A stretch of DNA of 64,000 nucleotides, from contig NZ_WQNE01000001.1 in assembly GCF_009759665.1 (NCBI RefSeq), positions 496,001-560,000 on the forward strand, in the 5' to 3' direction. The notes under the pieces are model-generated. The model was not told the origin of the DNA, did not search any database, and was given only the letters and a program-made list of their open reading frames with translations. Each line of letters begins with the position of its first letter. The first letter of the stretch is position 1. The DNA is from Bradyrhizobium cajani (GTDB taxonomy: Bacteria > Pseudomonadota > Alphaproteobacteria > Rhizobiales > Xanthobacteraceae). The translations under genes were made by a program, and so were the position numbers. Positions 43,818-53,235 of this stretch are shown here, in pieces.

Positions 43818-45823
43818 GCCGCCCTCCACGTCAGGAAGAGATTGCCGGCCTCATCCGGCTTCGCCTGCCAGCCGGGCGGCACGACCACGGTTGACCAGGC
43901 GTCTTCGATGATGGCGGGGCCGCTGACCGTTTCAGTCAGCGACGCGCGGTCGATGATCGCGGTCTCGGTCTCATGCGAGCTGTCGAACGAGCAGATGCGC
44001 TTGCCGGTGGACACCGCCCTCACCGCAGTCGCCGGCCGGCTCACGACGGTCGTTGACGGCCGGCGGGCCTGGACCCGCACGGATTCGATGACGCAGGGCT
44101 CGCCGGTCGCATAACCGAACAGCTCGTGGTGCCGCGTCAGAAAGTCCTTCTTCAGCCTGATAACATCGAGCGGCAAGGTGAAGGGCACCGGAATGGCGTC
44201 GTTCTGCGCGGCGTAACGCATCAGCGCGACGAGTTCGACCTGGATCTCGGCCCTCGCAACGCCGTTGGCGATCAGCGGGCCCGAGGCATCCTCAATCAGC
44301 GCACCAATCCGCTCCGACACGCGGGTGAGATCGATGCCGTCGAGGGCGGCGCGCAGGGTCTGCTGCTGGAGGAAGCTGAAATCGGCGGTGAGGCAGCCCA
44401 GTGCCGAGAACGCGCTCGATGCACTGGGCACGACGACCTCTGCAATCCCATAGAGATCGGCGAGGCCCGCGGCATGCATCGGGCCGCCGCCGCCGAAGGC
44501 GAGCAGCGTGCAGTCGCGCCCGTCGATGCCGCGCTCGACCGTGACGCGGCGAAGCGCGCGGGCCATCGTCGCGTTGGCAACCTTGATGATGCCGAGTGCG
44601 GTTTCAGTCAGGCTCAGCCCCAAGGCGTGCGCAATCGGTTCGATGACGCGCTTGGCTGCCTCGATGTCGATCCCGATCCGGTCGCCGAGTTTCGTTTCGG
44701 GATTGAGATAGCCGAGCACGGCATTGGCGTCGGTTATGGTGGGTTCTGTGCCGCCGCGGCTGTAGCAGGCCGGCCCTGGCTCGGAACCGGCGCTCTCCGG
44801 GCCGACCGTCAGGCCGCCCGGGCCGTTGCGCACGATCGATCCGCCGCCCGCGCCGATCGAATGGACCGCGAGCATCGGCTGGCGCAGCGGCTTGTCGCCG
44901 AGCATGCGGCCATCGGTCATCTCGGCCTGGCCGTCGACGATCAGGCAGACGTCGGTGGTGGTGCCGCCCATGTCGAACGTCAGCATGCGCGACGTGCCGA
45001 GCTGGCGCGCGATGCTGACCGATGCCGAGACACCGGCCGCAGGGCCCGACATCGCCATCACCAGGGACCGCCGCTTTACCGCCGAGATCGGGATCATCGC
45101 GCCGGCGGAATGAAACACCTGCAAGCCGGGGCCGATCGGAAGGCGCTGCTCGAGCTCGCTCAGATATTCCACCGCGATCGGCATGGCGGCCGCGTTGAAC
45201 ACGGTTGCCGAGGTGCGCTCATATTCGCGCGCCTCGGGATTGACCTCATGCGACAGCGAGACGTGGGCGACGACGTCCTTGAGACGTTCGCCGAGCATTT
45301 TTTCGTGGACAGGGTTGGCATAGGCGTGAAGGAGGGCAACCGCGACGCTCTGCACCCCGGTCTCTTTCAGCCAAGCCACCAAGCGCTCGATCTCTGCTGC
45401 ATCAAGCGCCTTCAGCACCCGCCCCTCGTGATCGAGGCGCTCGGCGAGGCCAAAGCATCGCTCGGGCGGCACCAAAGGCTGTGATTTCGGCGGAATGTCG
45501 AGGCGATACAGATCGCGGCGGCGATAGCGCGCGATCTCCAGCACATCGGCAAAGCCTTCGGTCGCGACCAGCGCCACTTTCGGCAGGCGGTTCTCGACGA
45601 TGGCGTTGGTGACGCGCGTGGTGCCGTGGACGAAGCGCTTGACCTCGCTCTTGCGCAGGCCCACCGCCTCGATCGCTTCCAGCATCGCCTGAACCGGCGC
45701 CTGCGGCCGCGACGGCACCTTGGCGATCCGCGCCTCCGCGGAATCGCGCCGGATCGCGATGATGTCGGTGAAGGTGCCGCCGATATCGGTGCCGACTTCC
45801 CAGTGGTTTTCGGAAGAGCTCAT
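43814..45823 (-). CDS. hyuA: Hydantoinase A / ATP-dependent oxoprolinase-family large subunit
   Basis: ASKHA-fold ATP-binding subunit, 669 residues from ATG at 45823. N-terminal phosphate loop VGTDIGGTFTDIIAI and second motif LTFDMGGTTTDVCLIVDG; the region AVHSIGAGGGSIVRNGPGGLTVGPESAGSEPGPACY is the family hallmark, with FGGGGPMHAAGLA later. Works with HyuB. Substrate could be hydantoins, N-methylhydantoin or a related cyclic amide. First gene of the operon hyuA-hyuB-aminotransferase-ligase-carbamoylase-flavin reductase. The ribosome site is weak; an in-frame ATG at 45886 is possible. Confidence 0.93.
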   Translation of the reverse strand: MSSSENHWEVGTDIGGTFTDIIAIRRDSAEARIAKVPSRPQAPVQAMLEAIEAVGLRKSEVKRFVHGTTRVTNAIVENRLPKVALVATEGFADVLEIARYRRRDLYRLDIPPKSQPLVPPERCFGLAERLDHEGRVLKALDAAEIERLVAWLKETGVQSVAVALLHAYANPVHEKMLGERLKDVVAHVSLSHEVNPEAREYERTSATVFNAAAMPIAVEYLSELEQRLPIGPGLQVFHSAGAMIPISAVKRRSLVMAMSGPAAGVSASVSIARQLGTSRMLTFDMGGTTTDVCLIVDGQAEMTDGRMLGDKPLRQPMLAVHSIGAGGGSIVRNGPGGLTVGPESAGSEPGPACYSRGGTEPTITDANAVLGYLNPETKLGDRIGIDIEAAKRVIEPIAHALGLSLTETALGIIKVANATMARALRRVTVERGIDGRDCTLLAFGGGGPMHAAGLADLYGIAEVVVPSASSAFSALGCLTADFSFLQQQTLRAALDGIDLTRVSERIGALIEDASGPLIANGVARAEIQVELVALMRYAAQNDAIPVPFTLPLDVIRLKKDFLTRHHELFGYATGEPCVIESVRVQARRPSTTVVSRPATAVRAVSTGKRICSFDSSHETETAIIDRASLTETVSGPAIIEDAWSTVVVPPGWQAKPDEAGNLFLTWRAA

Positions 45824-46250
45824 GTGCAGGGGGTCAGCTACGCGTGACGTCCGGACCCGACGCCGGGTCCTTGCCGTCCATCGCAACGTCCAATGCCAAA
45901 CCGAGAGCGCTCATCATCACCCCTTGTCATGCCACCGCTCGCGAGCGTGCGACAGAGCGGCAGGCTCGGGATAGGGCCAGAGTTGTCGCAAACCACTAGA
46001 CCAGCAAGCGGCCACCGCCGCGCGCCGCGCCACCTGCTGCTCGTTTTGGTGCAGCGCTGCCTGCGCTGGGTGCAGGCGAACGTGGATCGTTCCAGGCGAA
46101 CAACGTGCGGCGCACCACGGATTTCTTCGTACAAATCGCGCCGCCCGCTGCACCGCAATCGAAGCGTCCAAAATCGTCTGTCTAATTTGCAGGCGATCGA
46201 ACGGCGTCGCGGGATAGTCGCATGCCTACGAGCTATGCATAACGGTCGGC
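45824..46250. other. Intergenic region upstream of hyuA
   Basis: About 430 bp without a credible gene. It must contain the hyuA promoter and, if the upstream MocR-type protein controls this operon, its operator. GTGCAG occurs three times near 46047-46078 (GTGCAGCGCTG, GGGTGCAGG), which could be direct repeats of the sort MocR/PdxR proteins bind; I would not rely on it. Confidence 0.4.
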
Positions 46251-47795
46251 TCAGCTTCTCTTAATTGTACGAACAGTACGAGCGGATATTGCCGGGTCGG
46301 TTGCTGCGTTGCGGGAGCCGCTGCCGATGCCAGCCGCGATTCTTCCAAGCAATGGCGCGGCATCCTCGACATGCAGCCGCCCGTAGCCGAACACCAGGCC
46401 CTGCCGCGTCGGCCGCTCCAGGAAATTCTGCGACAAGGGCTGCACGTGGATGCCGGCCTGCTTCAGGACCGCGGCCGCCTCGCGATCGCTCATCCGCCGT
46501 TGCATCGTGTCCGTGAACAGCGCCACCAGGTGCAGCCCGGTCACCGCTGCGGACACGGTGAGATCATCCGGCATCCGCGCCGTGATCGCTTCGATCAGCG
46601 CCTGTCGCCGCGCAGCATAGATCCGCCGCATGCTTCGCAGATGCCGCGACAGGTGCCCCTCGCGCATGAACTCCGCCAGAGCGAGTTGTCCGATGCCTGA
46701 GGTGTGCACGTCGATCCGCGCGCGGCCCTTCGAAAATCCATCGATGAAACGCCTGTTGGCGACGATGTAGCCGAGCCGCAGGTTCGGCATCATGATCTTC
46801 GAGAAGGTGCCGAAATAGATTACCCGCCCCTGACGATCGAGCGAGCGCAGCGACGCGATCATGCTGTCCTGATGCCTGAACTCCGAATTGTAGTCGTCCT
46901 CGATCACCCAGACGTCGTTCCTGTTCGCCCAGTCCAGAAGTTCGAGACGCCGCTCCAGGCCCATGCTGACCCCGAGGGGATATTGATGCGACGGCGTGAC
47001 CACGATCAGCCGCGCGCCGGGCGCACGCCGGATCCCCTCCGAGACCACCAGCCCCTTGTCATCGACGGGAACAGGAACCAGCTTCGCGCCGGCCGCTGTG
47101 AGCGCCCATCGGGCCTCGACGAAGCCCGGCTCCTCGACCCAGACCTCGTCGCCGGGGTCGAGGATCATCCGGCTGCAGAAGTCCAGCGCGCCCGACGTGC
47201 CGGAGGTGACGACGACCTCCTCCGGAGAGCAGACGAGACCGCGCACCGAGCCGAGGAAGTTCGCAATCTCGCTCCGCAGCCGCGGGTGGCCCTCGGGCGG
47301 AAGATCGAGGCACTCCTGCTCCCTTGGATTTTGCCAGGCCTGACGCAGCAGGCGCGACCATTCCTTGAAGGGAAAGCTCGAAATATCCGGCGCGCCTGGG
47401 CTGAACTCCGATGGCCAGTTGGTCTCGTAGTCGAAGGCGAGCAGTGATTGCCAGCGCTTCGACATATGGGCGGGCGCGGCCACAGGCGCGACCGACGGCG
47501 GCTCCACATGCTGCGTTGTGACGGACGCCACCATCACGCTGCCGCGCGGCGTCGATTCAAGATAGCCCTCGGCGTAGAGCAGATCCCACGCGGTCAGCAC
47601 CACCGTGCGGGAGCAACCCAATTCCCGCGCGATCTCGCGCGAGCCCAGAAATTGCGTTCCGGCCGGGAAGATGCCGCGCAAAATGCAACTCCGGATGTGG
47701 GCCGAGATCTGCAAGTGCAGCGGCACCGACGACGTTCGGTCGATATGCATCCCGGCGAGGGATACGCGCTTGCCTGGTTGGCGGTTCTTGTCCAT
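46251..47795 (-). CDS. MocR/PdxR-type GntR regulator with aminotransferase domain
   Basis: Fusion of an N-terminal GntR winged HTH (PLHLQISAHIRSCILRGIFP, REIARELGCSRTVVLTAWDLL, YLESTPRGSVMVA) to a fold-type I aminotransferase-like domain of about 400 residues. The PLP Lys lies in IYFGTFSKIMMPNLRLGY and the cofactor Asp in VWVIEDDYNSEF. MocR proteins use PLP or an external aldimine as effector and often control amino-acid or vitamin B6 genes. Start chosen at ATG 47795; 47750 (MHIDRTSS) is about equally likely. It lies upstream of hyuA on the same strand, so control of the hydantoin operon is plausible. Confidence 0.88.
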   Translation of the reverse strand: MDKNRQPGKRVSLAGMHIDRTSSVPLHLQISAHIRSCILRGIFPAGTQFLGSREIARELGCSRTVVLTAWDLLYAEGYLESTPRGSVMVASVTTQHVEPPSVAPVAAPAHMSKRWQSLLAFDYETNWPSEFSPGAPDISSFPFKEWSRLLRQAWQNPREQECLDLPPEGHPRLRSEIANFLGSVRGLVCSPEEVVVTSGTSGALDFCSRMILDPGDEVWVEEPGFVEARWALTAAGAKLVPVPVDDKGLVVSEGIRRAPGARLIVVTPSHQYPLGVSMGLERRLELLDWANRNDVWVIEDDYNSEFRHQDSMIASLRSLDRQGRVIYFGTFSKIMMPNLRLGYIVANRRFIDGFSKGRARIDVHTSGIGQLALAEFMREGHLSRHLRSMRRIYAARRQALIEAITARMPDDLTVSAAVTGLHLVALFTDTMQRRMSDREAAAVLKQAGIHVQPLSQNFLERPTRQGLVFGYGRLHVEDAAPLLGRIAAGIGSGSRNAATDPAISARTVRTIKRS

Positions 47796-47893
47796 CGCAC
47801 CGACGTGGGCTCTTCGAACGGCGGGCACGGGCCGCCCGGCGTCGCATCACAATGGGCCAAGAGCGGATTCGGGTCCAGCGTCGGCGGCCTCCG

Positions 47894-48280
47894 TCACCCG
47901 ATGGGGTGGTCGGCATCAGCACGGCTCCGAAGCACCATCGTCAGCCCCAATCGCGCGCGCAGGTCCTTTAGCAGCAGCAGAATGTGCGCCTGGGTCGAGA
48001 CGTCGAGCCCTGAGACGATCTCGTCGGCGACGATGAAGTCCGGCTCGAGGGCGAGCGCCCGCGCGATCCCAGCGCGCTGGCGCTGGCCGCCCGACAATTC
48101 GTGCGGATAGCGATCCGCGAATTCGGCCGGCAGTCCGACCAGATCGAGGAGCGCTGCCGCGCGCTCGCGCTGGTCGTCCCGTCCCCGCAACCGTCCGTGC
48201 ACCCCAAGAGGACGCGTCAGCGTCGTGCCGAGCCGCAGCCGCCGTGGTCGGCGAGAGGGGATCGCACGATGGCGGGACAA
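47894..48280 (-). pseudogene. Fragment of an oligopeptide-type ABC ATPase (DppF/OppD-like)
   Basis: The frame contains [32 protein letters not shown] and [20 protein letters not shown], then [20 protein letters not shown]: signature motif and Walker B of a peptide-type ABC ATPase. Walker A and everything N-terminal to it is missing, and after RARLGLTMV the sequence diverges from the expected switch His (SHDLxxV) into [12 protein letters not shown] and stops. Both ends are therefore broken. The 5' side abuts a broken hydrolase fragment on the other strand. Confidence 0.8.
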
Positions 48281-48539
48281 TGGATCGATATCGCTGCCAA
48301 TGATGGCGGTAGCTTCAAGGGCTATCTCGCCGTTCCGGCCTCGGGCTCAGTCACCGATCTGGGCCACTCGGTCACTGAAGTCCTATGCGGATCTGCGCGC
48401 CGCAACTCTTCCGCCGATGCTGGAAGCGTTGGAGGACTGGGCGGAGAAATCCGAGGCTGCCGGCAGCCATCTCGACCTGATTGCGAGCCTCTATGCCCAG
48501 GCGGCCCAAGTCGCGATCACGCGGCGACATCAGCCCTGA
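48269..48539 (+). pseudogene. Dienelactone-hydrolase N-terminal fragment joined to an unidentified C-terminal fragment
   Basis: An ATG at 48269 with GAGAGGGG upstream begins [20 protein letters not shown], then PASG: the typical first 25 residues of dienelactone hydrolase-family proteins. After about 48346 the resemblance ends. A different frame, from about 48372 to the TGA at 48539, reads SYADLRAATLPPMLEALEDW, AEKSEAAGSHLDLIASLYAQ: a protein-like helical tail I cannot identify. The piece looks like a deletion junction of two genes. Confidence 0.6.
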
Positions 48540-48592
48540 CGTCGGCGCTTTCGCAGCTGCGGGCCATGCACGGGTCTTTTCGGCGGCCGTCG

Positions 48593-49210
48593 CTATTCGA
48601 TCGGCGCCGGCCGCACCAGCTGGAAGAGATCGCGAGGCCTCGCATACCAGCCCGAACCGTGCATGCGGGCAATGAGGTCGAGGCCGATCGCGTCGATATG
48701 GCCTCTCTGTGCATCGATCACGAACTGCTCCGCCACATGAGCGCAAACGACCTCGCCGATCACCGCGATTTGCCGGGGCCCGGTCTCCTGGACCGAGAGG
48801 GAGCGACATTCGAACGCAACCGGGCATCCCTTGATGCGTGGAGGCGCAATCATCTGCGACGGGAGCGTCTCCAGCCCCGCAATCTCGATCTCGTCGATCT
48901 CGGAGGGAGCATCGACCGCCGTCGCGTTCATGGCTTCGGCCATCTGGTGCGGCACCAGGTGAGCGACGAACTCACCGGTCTCGACGATGTTCTGCGCCGT
49001 GTCCTTCAAGCCTCGTTTCGGATGACGCAGCAAGCCGAGCACGACCGTCGGCGGCTCATGCCCGAGAACGTTGAAGAAGCTGAAGGGCGCCGCATTGGCG
49101 ATCCCGTCCCGGGACCTTGTCGTCACCCAGGCGATGGGCCGCGGAGTAACGGTCGCGGTGAGTATCTTGTAGCGGATCTCCGCCGGAAGCTGGCTCATGT
49201 CGAACAGCAT
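48593..49210 (-). CDS. Flavin reductase-like FMN-binding protein (second copy)
   Basis: Flavin reductase-like domain protein of 205 residues. Family segment YKILTATVTPRPIAWVTTRS, then NAAPFSFFNVLGHEPPTVVLG; FVAHLVPHQMAEAMNATAV parallels the copy at 37539 (VVHMVDEALSVAMNDCAV). ATG at 49210 has GAGGG 4-5 nt upstream; a second ATG lies at 49198. It is divergent from an IclR regulator, 197 bp away, which probably controls it. Substrate unknown. Confidence 0.88.
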   Translation of the reverse strand: MLFDMSQLPAEIRYKILTATVTPRPIAWVTTRSRDGIANAAPFSFFNVLGHEPPTVVLGLLRHPKRGLKDTAQNIVETGEFVAHLVPHQMAEAMNATAVDAPSEIDEIEIAGLETLPSQMIAPPRIKGCPVAFECRSLSVQETGPRQIAVIGEVVCAHVAEQFVIDAQRGHIDAIGLDLIARMHGSGWYARPRDLFQLVRPAPIE

Positions 49211-49291
49211 CGGTCCCTCAATTGCGCGCGCGAACGGAGCTGACAGCGGATACCGCCCGCTTCGGCCGATCGTCGGTTGCGTTTTATTTAG

Positions 49292-49305
49292 TCATAGATG
49301 TATGA
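49292..49305. promoter_or_regulatory. Inverted repeat in the flavin reductase/IclR intergenic region
   Basis: TCATA-GATG-TATGA, in an AT-rich pocket (TTTTATTTAG just upstream) between the divergent genes. Size and place suit an IclR-family operator overlapping both promoters. Assignment is by position. Confidence 0.45.
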
Positions 49306-49407
49306 TGTGGTCAAATGCACTGAACCTGAATATCCGGCGCGACGCGCCCAATAATGCGACCGAGCGACACTCGCCCGTCACAACCACCTGATTCATAAGG
49401 ACTTTCC

Positions 49408-50286
49408 GTGAAGAGGCCGCGTCGACCCCGCCCGCCGGATTCGGCGTCTGCATCCGCACGTGGATCCGAGCCCGTCAAAATCACCAAGGCAGAACGCAGC
49501 GGTCGGCGCGGCATCCAGTCGATCGAGATCGGCTTCAAGATCCTCGACTATCTGCGGACTGAACTGCGCCCTGTGCCGCTGAAGATGATCGCCGCCAACA
49601 CCGGAATGTCGGCGGCCAATGTCCACTATTACCTCGTGAGTTTTCAGGCGGTGGGCATCGTCCGGCAGGAGACTGACACCGGCTGCTATGCCCTCGGCCC
49701 CTACGCATTGAAGCTCGGCATGGCGGCGATCGAGCAGTTCGACGTCTTTGCCGTCGCGCGGCCTGCGATGACCGAGCTCGCGACGACGATCGGCCACACG
49801 GTGTTTCTCGGCGTGTGGGGCAATCGTGGTCCAACCATCATCTACCGCGTCGAGGGCGGAGCCAGCCGCCCCATCATCGAGCTGCGTGTCGGAAGTGTCC
49901 TGAGCCTGCTGCGATCCGCGCTGGGGCGAAACTTTCTTGCACATCTGCCGCGTTCGCTGACGGGCGGAATGCTGGATCGGGAGCTCAAGGAGGAGCTCGC
50001 GCGCGAGACGCGGGTGGATGATGCGCCGACCACCAAGGCGGAGGTGGAGGAGATGATGGACACGATCCGGCGCGACGGCATCAGCCGCTGTCGTGATGCC
50101 CTGCTGCCGAACTTCACCTCCCTATCCGCACCGATCTTCGACCAGGCCGGATTCATGATCGCAGCCATCACGATGATGGGCCCCATCGGCATTCTCGATG
50201 ATGACCTGAAGGGCCCGACGGCGACGGCGCTGATCGCTCATGCGCGGGCCCTCTCCGCGACCGCCGGCTGGCAACCCGAAGGATGA
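49408..50286 (+). CDS. IclR-family transcriptional regulator
   Basis: IclR-type regulator of 292 residues with a GTG start and AAGGA 7 nt upstream. Winged HTH: IQSIEIGFKILDYLRTELRP, VPLKMIAANTGMSAANVHYY (recognition helix). The IclR effector domain begins AVARPAMTELATTIGHTVFLGV and includes LRSALGRNFLAHLP and FTSLSAPIFDQAGFMIAAITMMG. Divergent from the flavin-reductase gene. IclR proteins commonly control aromatic or small-acid catabolism and autoregulate. Its 3' end faces the ABC ATPase gene of the next operon. Confidence 0.9.
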   Translation: MKRPRRPRPPDSASASARGSEPVKITKAERSGRRGIQSIEIGFKILDYLRTELRPVPLKMIAANTGMSAANVHYYLVSFQAVGIVRQETDTGCYALGPYALKLGMAAIEQFDVFAVARPAMTELATTIGHTVFLGVWGNRGPTIIYRVEGGASRPIIELRVGSVLSLLRSALGRNFLAHLPRSLTGGMLDRELKEELARETRVDDAPTTKAEVEEMMDTIRRDGISRCRDALLPNFTSLSAPIFDQAGFMIAAITMMGPIGILDDDLKGPTATALIAHARALSATAGWQPEG

Positions 50287-50360
50287 CAGCGCCGCCTGGC
50301 AATTCGGCAGGCTTTAGCCGCTTTCCGGATGCCCGACGTCGCGTCGTTGCGACCGGCCCG

Positions 50361-51455
50361 TCAGCCGGGAGCGACGGCCCACAGCGAGGACCTTGCCGCC
50401 TCGATCTGCATCATGTCGCCGACCCGCGCTTCGGTCAGGGCCGGCACCTCGAAATGGAGTTCGCCGGCGCTGGTCCGCAGCCGCAATGAGCGGCGCGCAC
50501 CGCGGAACACCGACGCAATCACCTCGCCGCGCCAGGTTGCGTCGGCATCGCTCGCGATCGGTCCGATGCGAAGATCCTCCGGCCTGGCAAGGACGCGCAC
50601 ACTTTGCCCGCAGGCGAAGGGCTGGTTGCCGCAAGCGACGCCCTGCCAGCCGTCGCCCTGCACCGTGAAGCGGGATGGATCGGACGGCGTCGCCTCGATC
50701 CCCGTCACGGTCGCATCCAGCAGGTTGGGCGCGCCGAGGAAACTCGCGACCGCCTCCGAGTTGGGACGCTGATAGATTTCGGTGGGCGCGCCGATCTGAA
50801 GGATGCGTCCGCCGCGCATCACCACGATGCGATCGGAGAGTGCCATCGCCTCGTCCTGATCGTGGGTCACATAGAGGGTTGTGATGCCGAGCCGCTTCTG
50901 GAGCGAGCGAAACTCGTCGCCCATCTGCGTGCGCAGCCGTGCATCGAGATTGCTGAGCGGCTCGTCGAGCAGGAGCACCTCGGGCTCGAACACCATCGCG
51001 CGCGCGATCGCAACCCGCTGCTGCTGGCCGCCAGACAGAGCGGGCGCCGGCCGGTCGGCAAATCGCTCCATCTCCACCAGCCGGAGCGCTCGCTCGACCC
51101 GCTCGCGGATCTCTGCGGCCGGCCGTCGCCGCACCTGCAAGGGATAGGCGACGTTGTCGAACACGCGCATATGCGGCCAGATCGCGTAGGACTGGAACAC
51201 CATGCCGAGCTGGCGACGGTCGGGAGCAAGATGAATATTCCTGGCGGGCTCGCTCACGACACGCCGGCCGATCGAGATGCGGCCACCGGTCGTTTCCTCC
51301 AGACCGGCAACCATGCGCAACGTCGTCGTCTTGCCACAGCCGGAAGGTCCGAGCAGCGTGACGAATTCGCCCGCCGCGACGCGCAGGTCGACATCGTCCA
51401 CCGCCGTGAAGCCGCCGAAGGTCCTGGAAACGTTTTCAAGAAGAACTTCTGCCAT
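50361..51455 (-). CDS. Fbp/Pot-type ABC transporter ATP-binding protein
   Basis: ATPase of 364 residues. Walker A GPSGCGKTTTLRMVAG, Q-loop GMVFQSYAIWPHM, signature LSGGQQQRVAIARA, Walker B VLLLDEPLSNLD, H-loop VTHDQDEAM. The C-terminal TOBE domain follows (about residues 280-355, RVLARPEDLRIG). MalK/PotA/FbpC group. Last gene of the operon running from 56954 to 50361; starts 21 nt after the permease gene. Confidence 0.92.
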   Translation of the reverse strand: MAEVLLENVSRTFGGFTAVDDVDLRVAAGEFVTLLGPSGCGKTTTLRMVAGLEETTGGRISIGRRVVSEPARNIHLAPDRRQLGMVFQSYAIWPHMRVFDNVAYPLQVRRRPAAEIRERVERALRLVEMERFADRPAPALSGGQQQRVAIARAMVFEPEVLLLDEPLSNLDARLRTQMGDEFRSLQKRLGITTLYVTHDQDEAMALSDRIVVMRGGRILQIGAPTEIYQRPNSEAVASFLGAPNLLDATVTGIEATPSDPSRFTVQGDGWQGVACGNQPFACGQSVRVLARPEDLRIGPIASDADATWRGEVIASVFRGARRSLRLRTSAGELHFEVPALTEARVGDMMQIEAARSSLWAVAPG

Positions 51456-51476
51456 AGTTGCATCCCAACGTTTTGA

Positions 51477-53228
51477 TCACAACGTGCTGACGTAGCGCTT
51501 GATCAGCCGGAGCTGCACCCAGCGGAACAGAAACACCAGCAACATCATCATGAGCCCGACCACGCTGACCGCCTCGGCCTGCCCGTTCTCCCACATCCGC
51601 AGCAGCACGACGGAGAGAACTTCCGAACCGACCGAATAGAGCAGCACCGAAGCGCTGAGCTCGCGCATGATGCCGAAGAACGTCAGCACCCAGCCGACCG
51701 CGAAGGACGGCCAGGCGAGTGCAATGAGGATCCGCCAAAGGGTCTGCCACCAGCTTGCGCCGTGAACGCGGGAGCATTCCTCGAGATCGAAGGAGAGCTG
51801 GTGATAGGCGGCCGACATCACGCGGACGGAAACCGGGGTCCCGAGCGCCACGTAGGCGATGAGCAGCGCCCAGATCGTGCCATAGATGGTGATCGCGCCC
51901 GGCAGAAAAGCAAAGCCCCAGAGAAAGCCGACGGCGAGCACCATGCCGGGCATCATCCAGGGCAGCCACGCCAGCACATCGATCAATTGGCGACCCGACC
52001 AGCGGGTGCGGGTCGAGACATAGGCGACGATGCTGCCGAGCACCATGGTCGCCGAGGCGCCGCCGAAGCCCAGGAGAAAGGTGTTGCGGAACGCGCGCCA
52101 GACCTCGTCATTGCCGAGGACCGACCGGTAATGGTCGAGCGTCAGCATGTCCCACTGATAGAAGCCGAAGAACTGGAAGAAGGACCCGAGCAGGAGTTGG
52201 CCGATCGGCAGCACGACGCTGATGATGAAGAAGAGCACGCAAACCGCAAAGGTGAGCCAACGCCACGGCCCGAGCTTGATGACGCGCGGCGAATAGCCTT
52301 TGCCGGTCACCGTCTGGAAGCTGCGGCCGCGCAGCAGGTGCCACTGCCAGATCACGAGCAGGAACATCAGCCCCATGATGACGAAGCTCAGCGCGCTGGC
52401 GAACTGGTAGTTCGGGATGGATTGGTGATGGATGGAATTGTAGATCGCGGTGGTCACCACCTCGATCTTCGCCGGCGTGCCGAAGAACAACGGGGATTCG
52501 AAGCTCTCGAGCCCGCGGATGAAGCTGAGCAGGAACGCCGTGATCACCGCCGGAAGCATCAAGGGCAGCGTGACACGGCGGAACGTCCGCCATTGCGAGG
52601 CCCCGCACATGCGGCTCGCCTCCTCCAGCGCCGGATCCATGGCGCGAAACGCCTCGACGACGAACAGGAAGAGGAACGGCGTCGAGTATTGCAGCATGTG
52701 CCAGACGACGCCGGCATAGGAGTAGACGTTGACGAGCGGCGTCTCGGAGCCGGAGAGCCACTGCCACGCAAGATTGATCACGCCGACCTGCGGATTGCCG
52801 AGCATGCCCCAGGCCATTGCGGTTAGAATCGGCGGCACGAAGAACGGCAGGGTAATCAGGACCTCGAGCGAGCCGCGCATCGGCGTGTCGGTGCGCGAGA
52901 TGATCCAGCCGAACAGCACCGCGAGCAGAAGCGAGAAGACCGTCTTGAGCAGGGATATGCCGACCGTATTGGCGAATACCACGGCGGTCGGCCAGGTGAA
53001 GACCTGGATATAGCCCGACAGATTGAACGTCCCGGCCATGCCGGGCGGCGTGGTGTGCAGGCTGCCGTACAGCAGCATCGACAGCGGGTAGAGTGATAGA
53101 AACGCGAGCAGCAGGGCCAGGGCCGCAAGCGCGAGCCGCCGCGGCGCCTTGCCTTCCATCAGGCGAGCGAACCGGATCCCCCATCGCATGGGAGGGTGCG
53201 TGATCTCGTTCGACGACAACGTGCTCAT
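51477..53228 (-). CDS. Fbp/ThiP-type ABC transporter double permease
   Basis: One chain of 583 residues holding two BPD_transp_1 domains with about twelve membrane segments, as in FbpB/ThiP. EAA loops: EEASRMCGASQWRTFRRVTLPLMLPAV in the first half and EECSRVHGASWWQTLWRILIALAWPSF in the second. Each half can contact one ATPase monomer. It starts 7 nt after the binding-protein gene. Confidence 0.92.
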   Translation of the reverse strand: MSTLSSNEITHPPMRWGIRFARLMEGKAPRRLALAALALLLAFLSLYPLSMLLYGSLHTTPPGMAGTFNLSGYIQVFTWPTAVVFANTVGISLLKTVFSLLLAVLFGWIISRTDTPMRGSLEVLITLPFFVPPILTAMAWGMLGNPQVGVINLAWQWLSGSETPLVNVYSYAGVVWHMLQYSTPFLFLFVVEAFRAMDPALEEASRMCGASQWRTFRRVTLPLMLPAVITAFLLSFIRGLESFESPLFFGTPAKIEVVTTAIYNSIHHQSIPNYQFASALSFVIMGLMFLLVIWQWHLLRGRSFQTVTGKGYSPRVIKLGPWRWLTFAVCVLFFIISVVLPIGQLLLGSFFQFFGFYQWDMLTLDHYRSVLGNDEVWRAFRNTFLLGFGGASATMVLGSIVAYVSTRTRWSGRQLIDVLAWLPWMMPGMVLAVGFLWGFAFLPGAITIYGTIWALLIAYVALGTPVSVRVMSAAYHQLSFDLEECSRVHGASWWQTLWRILIALAWPSFAVGWVLTFFGIMRELSASVLLYSVGSEVLSVVLLRMWENGQAEAVSVVGLMMMLLVFLFRWVQLRLIKRYVSTL

Positions 53229-53235
53229 CGGGCGC

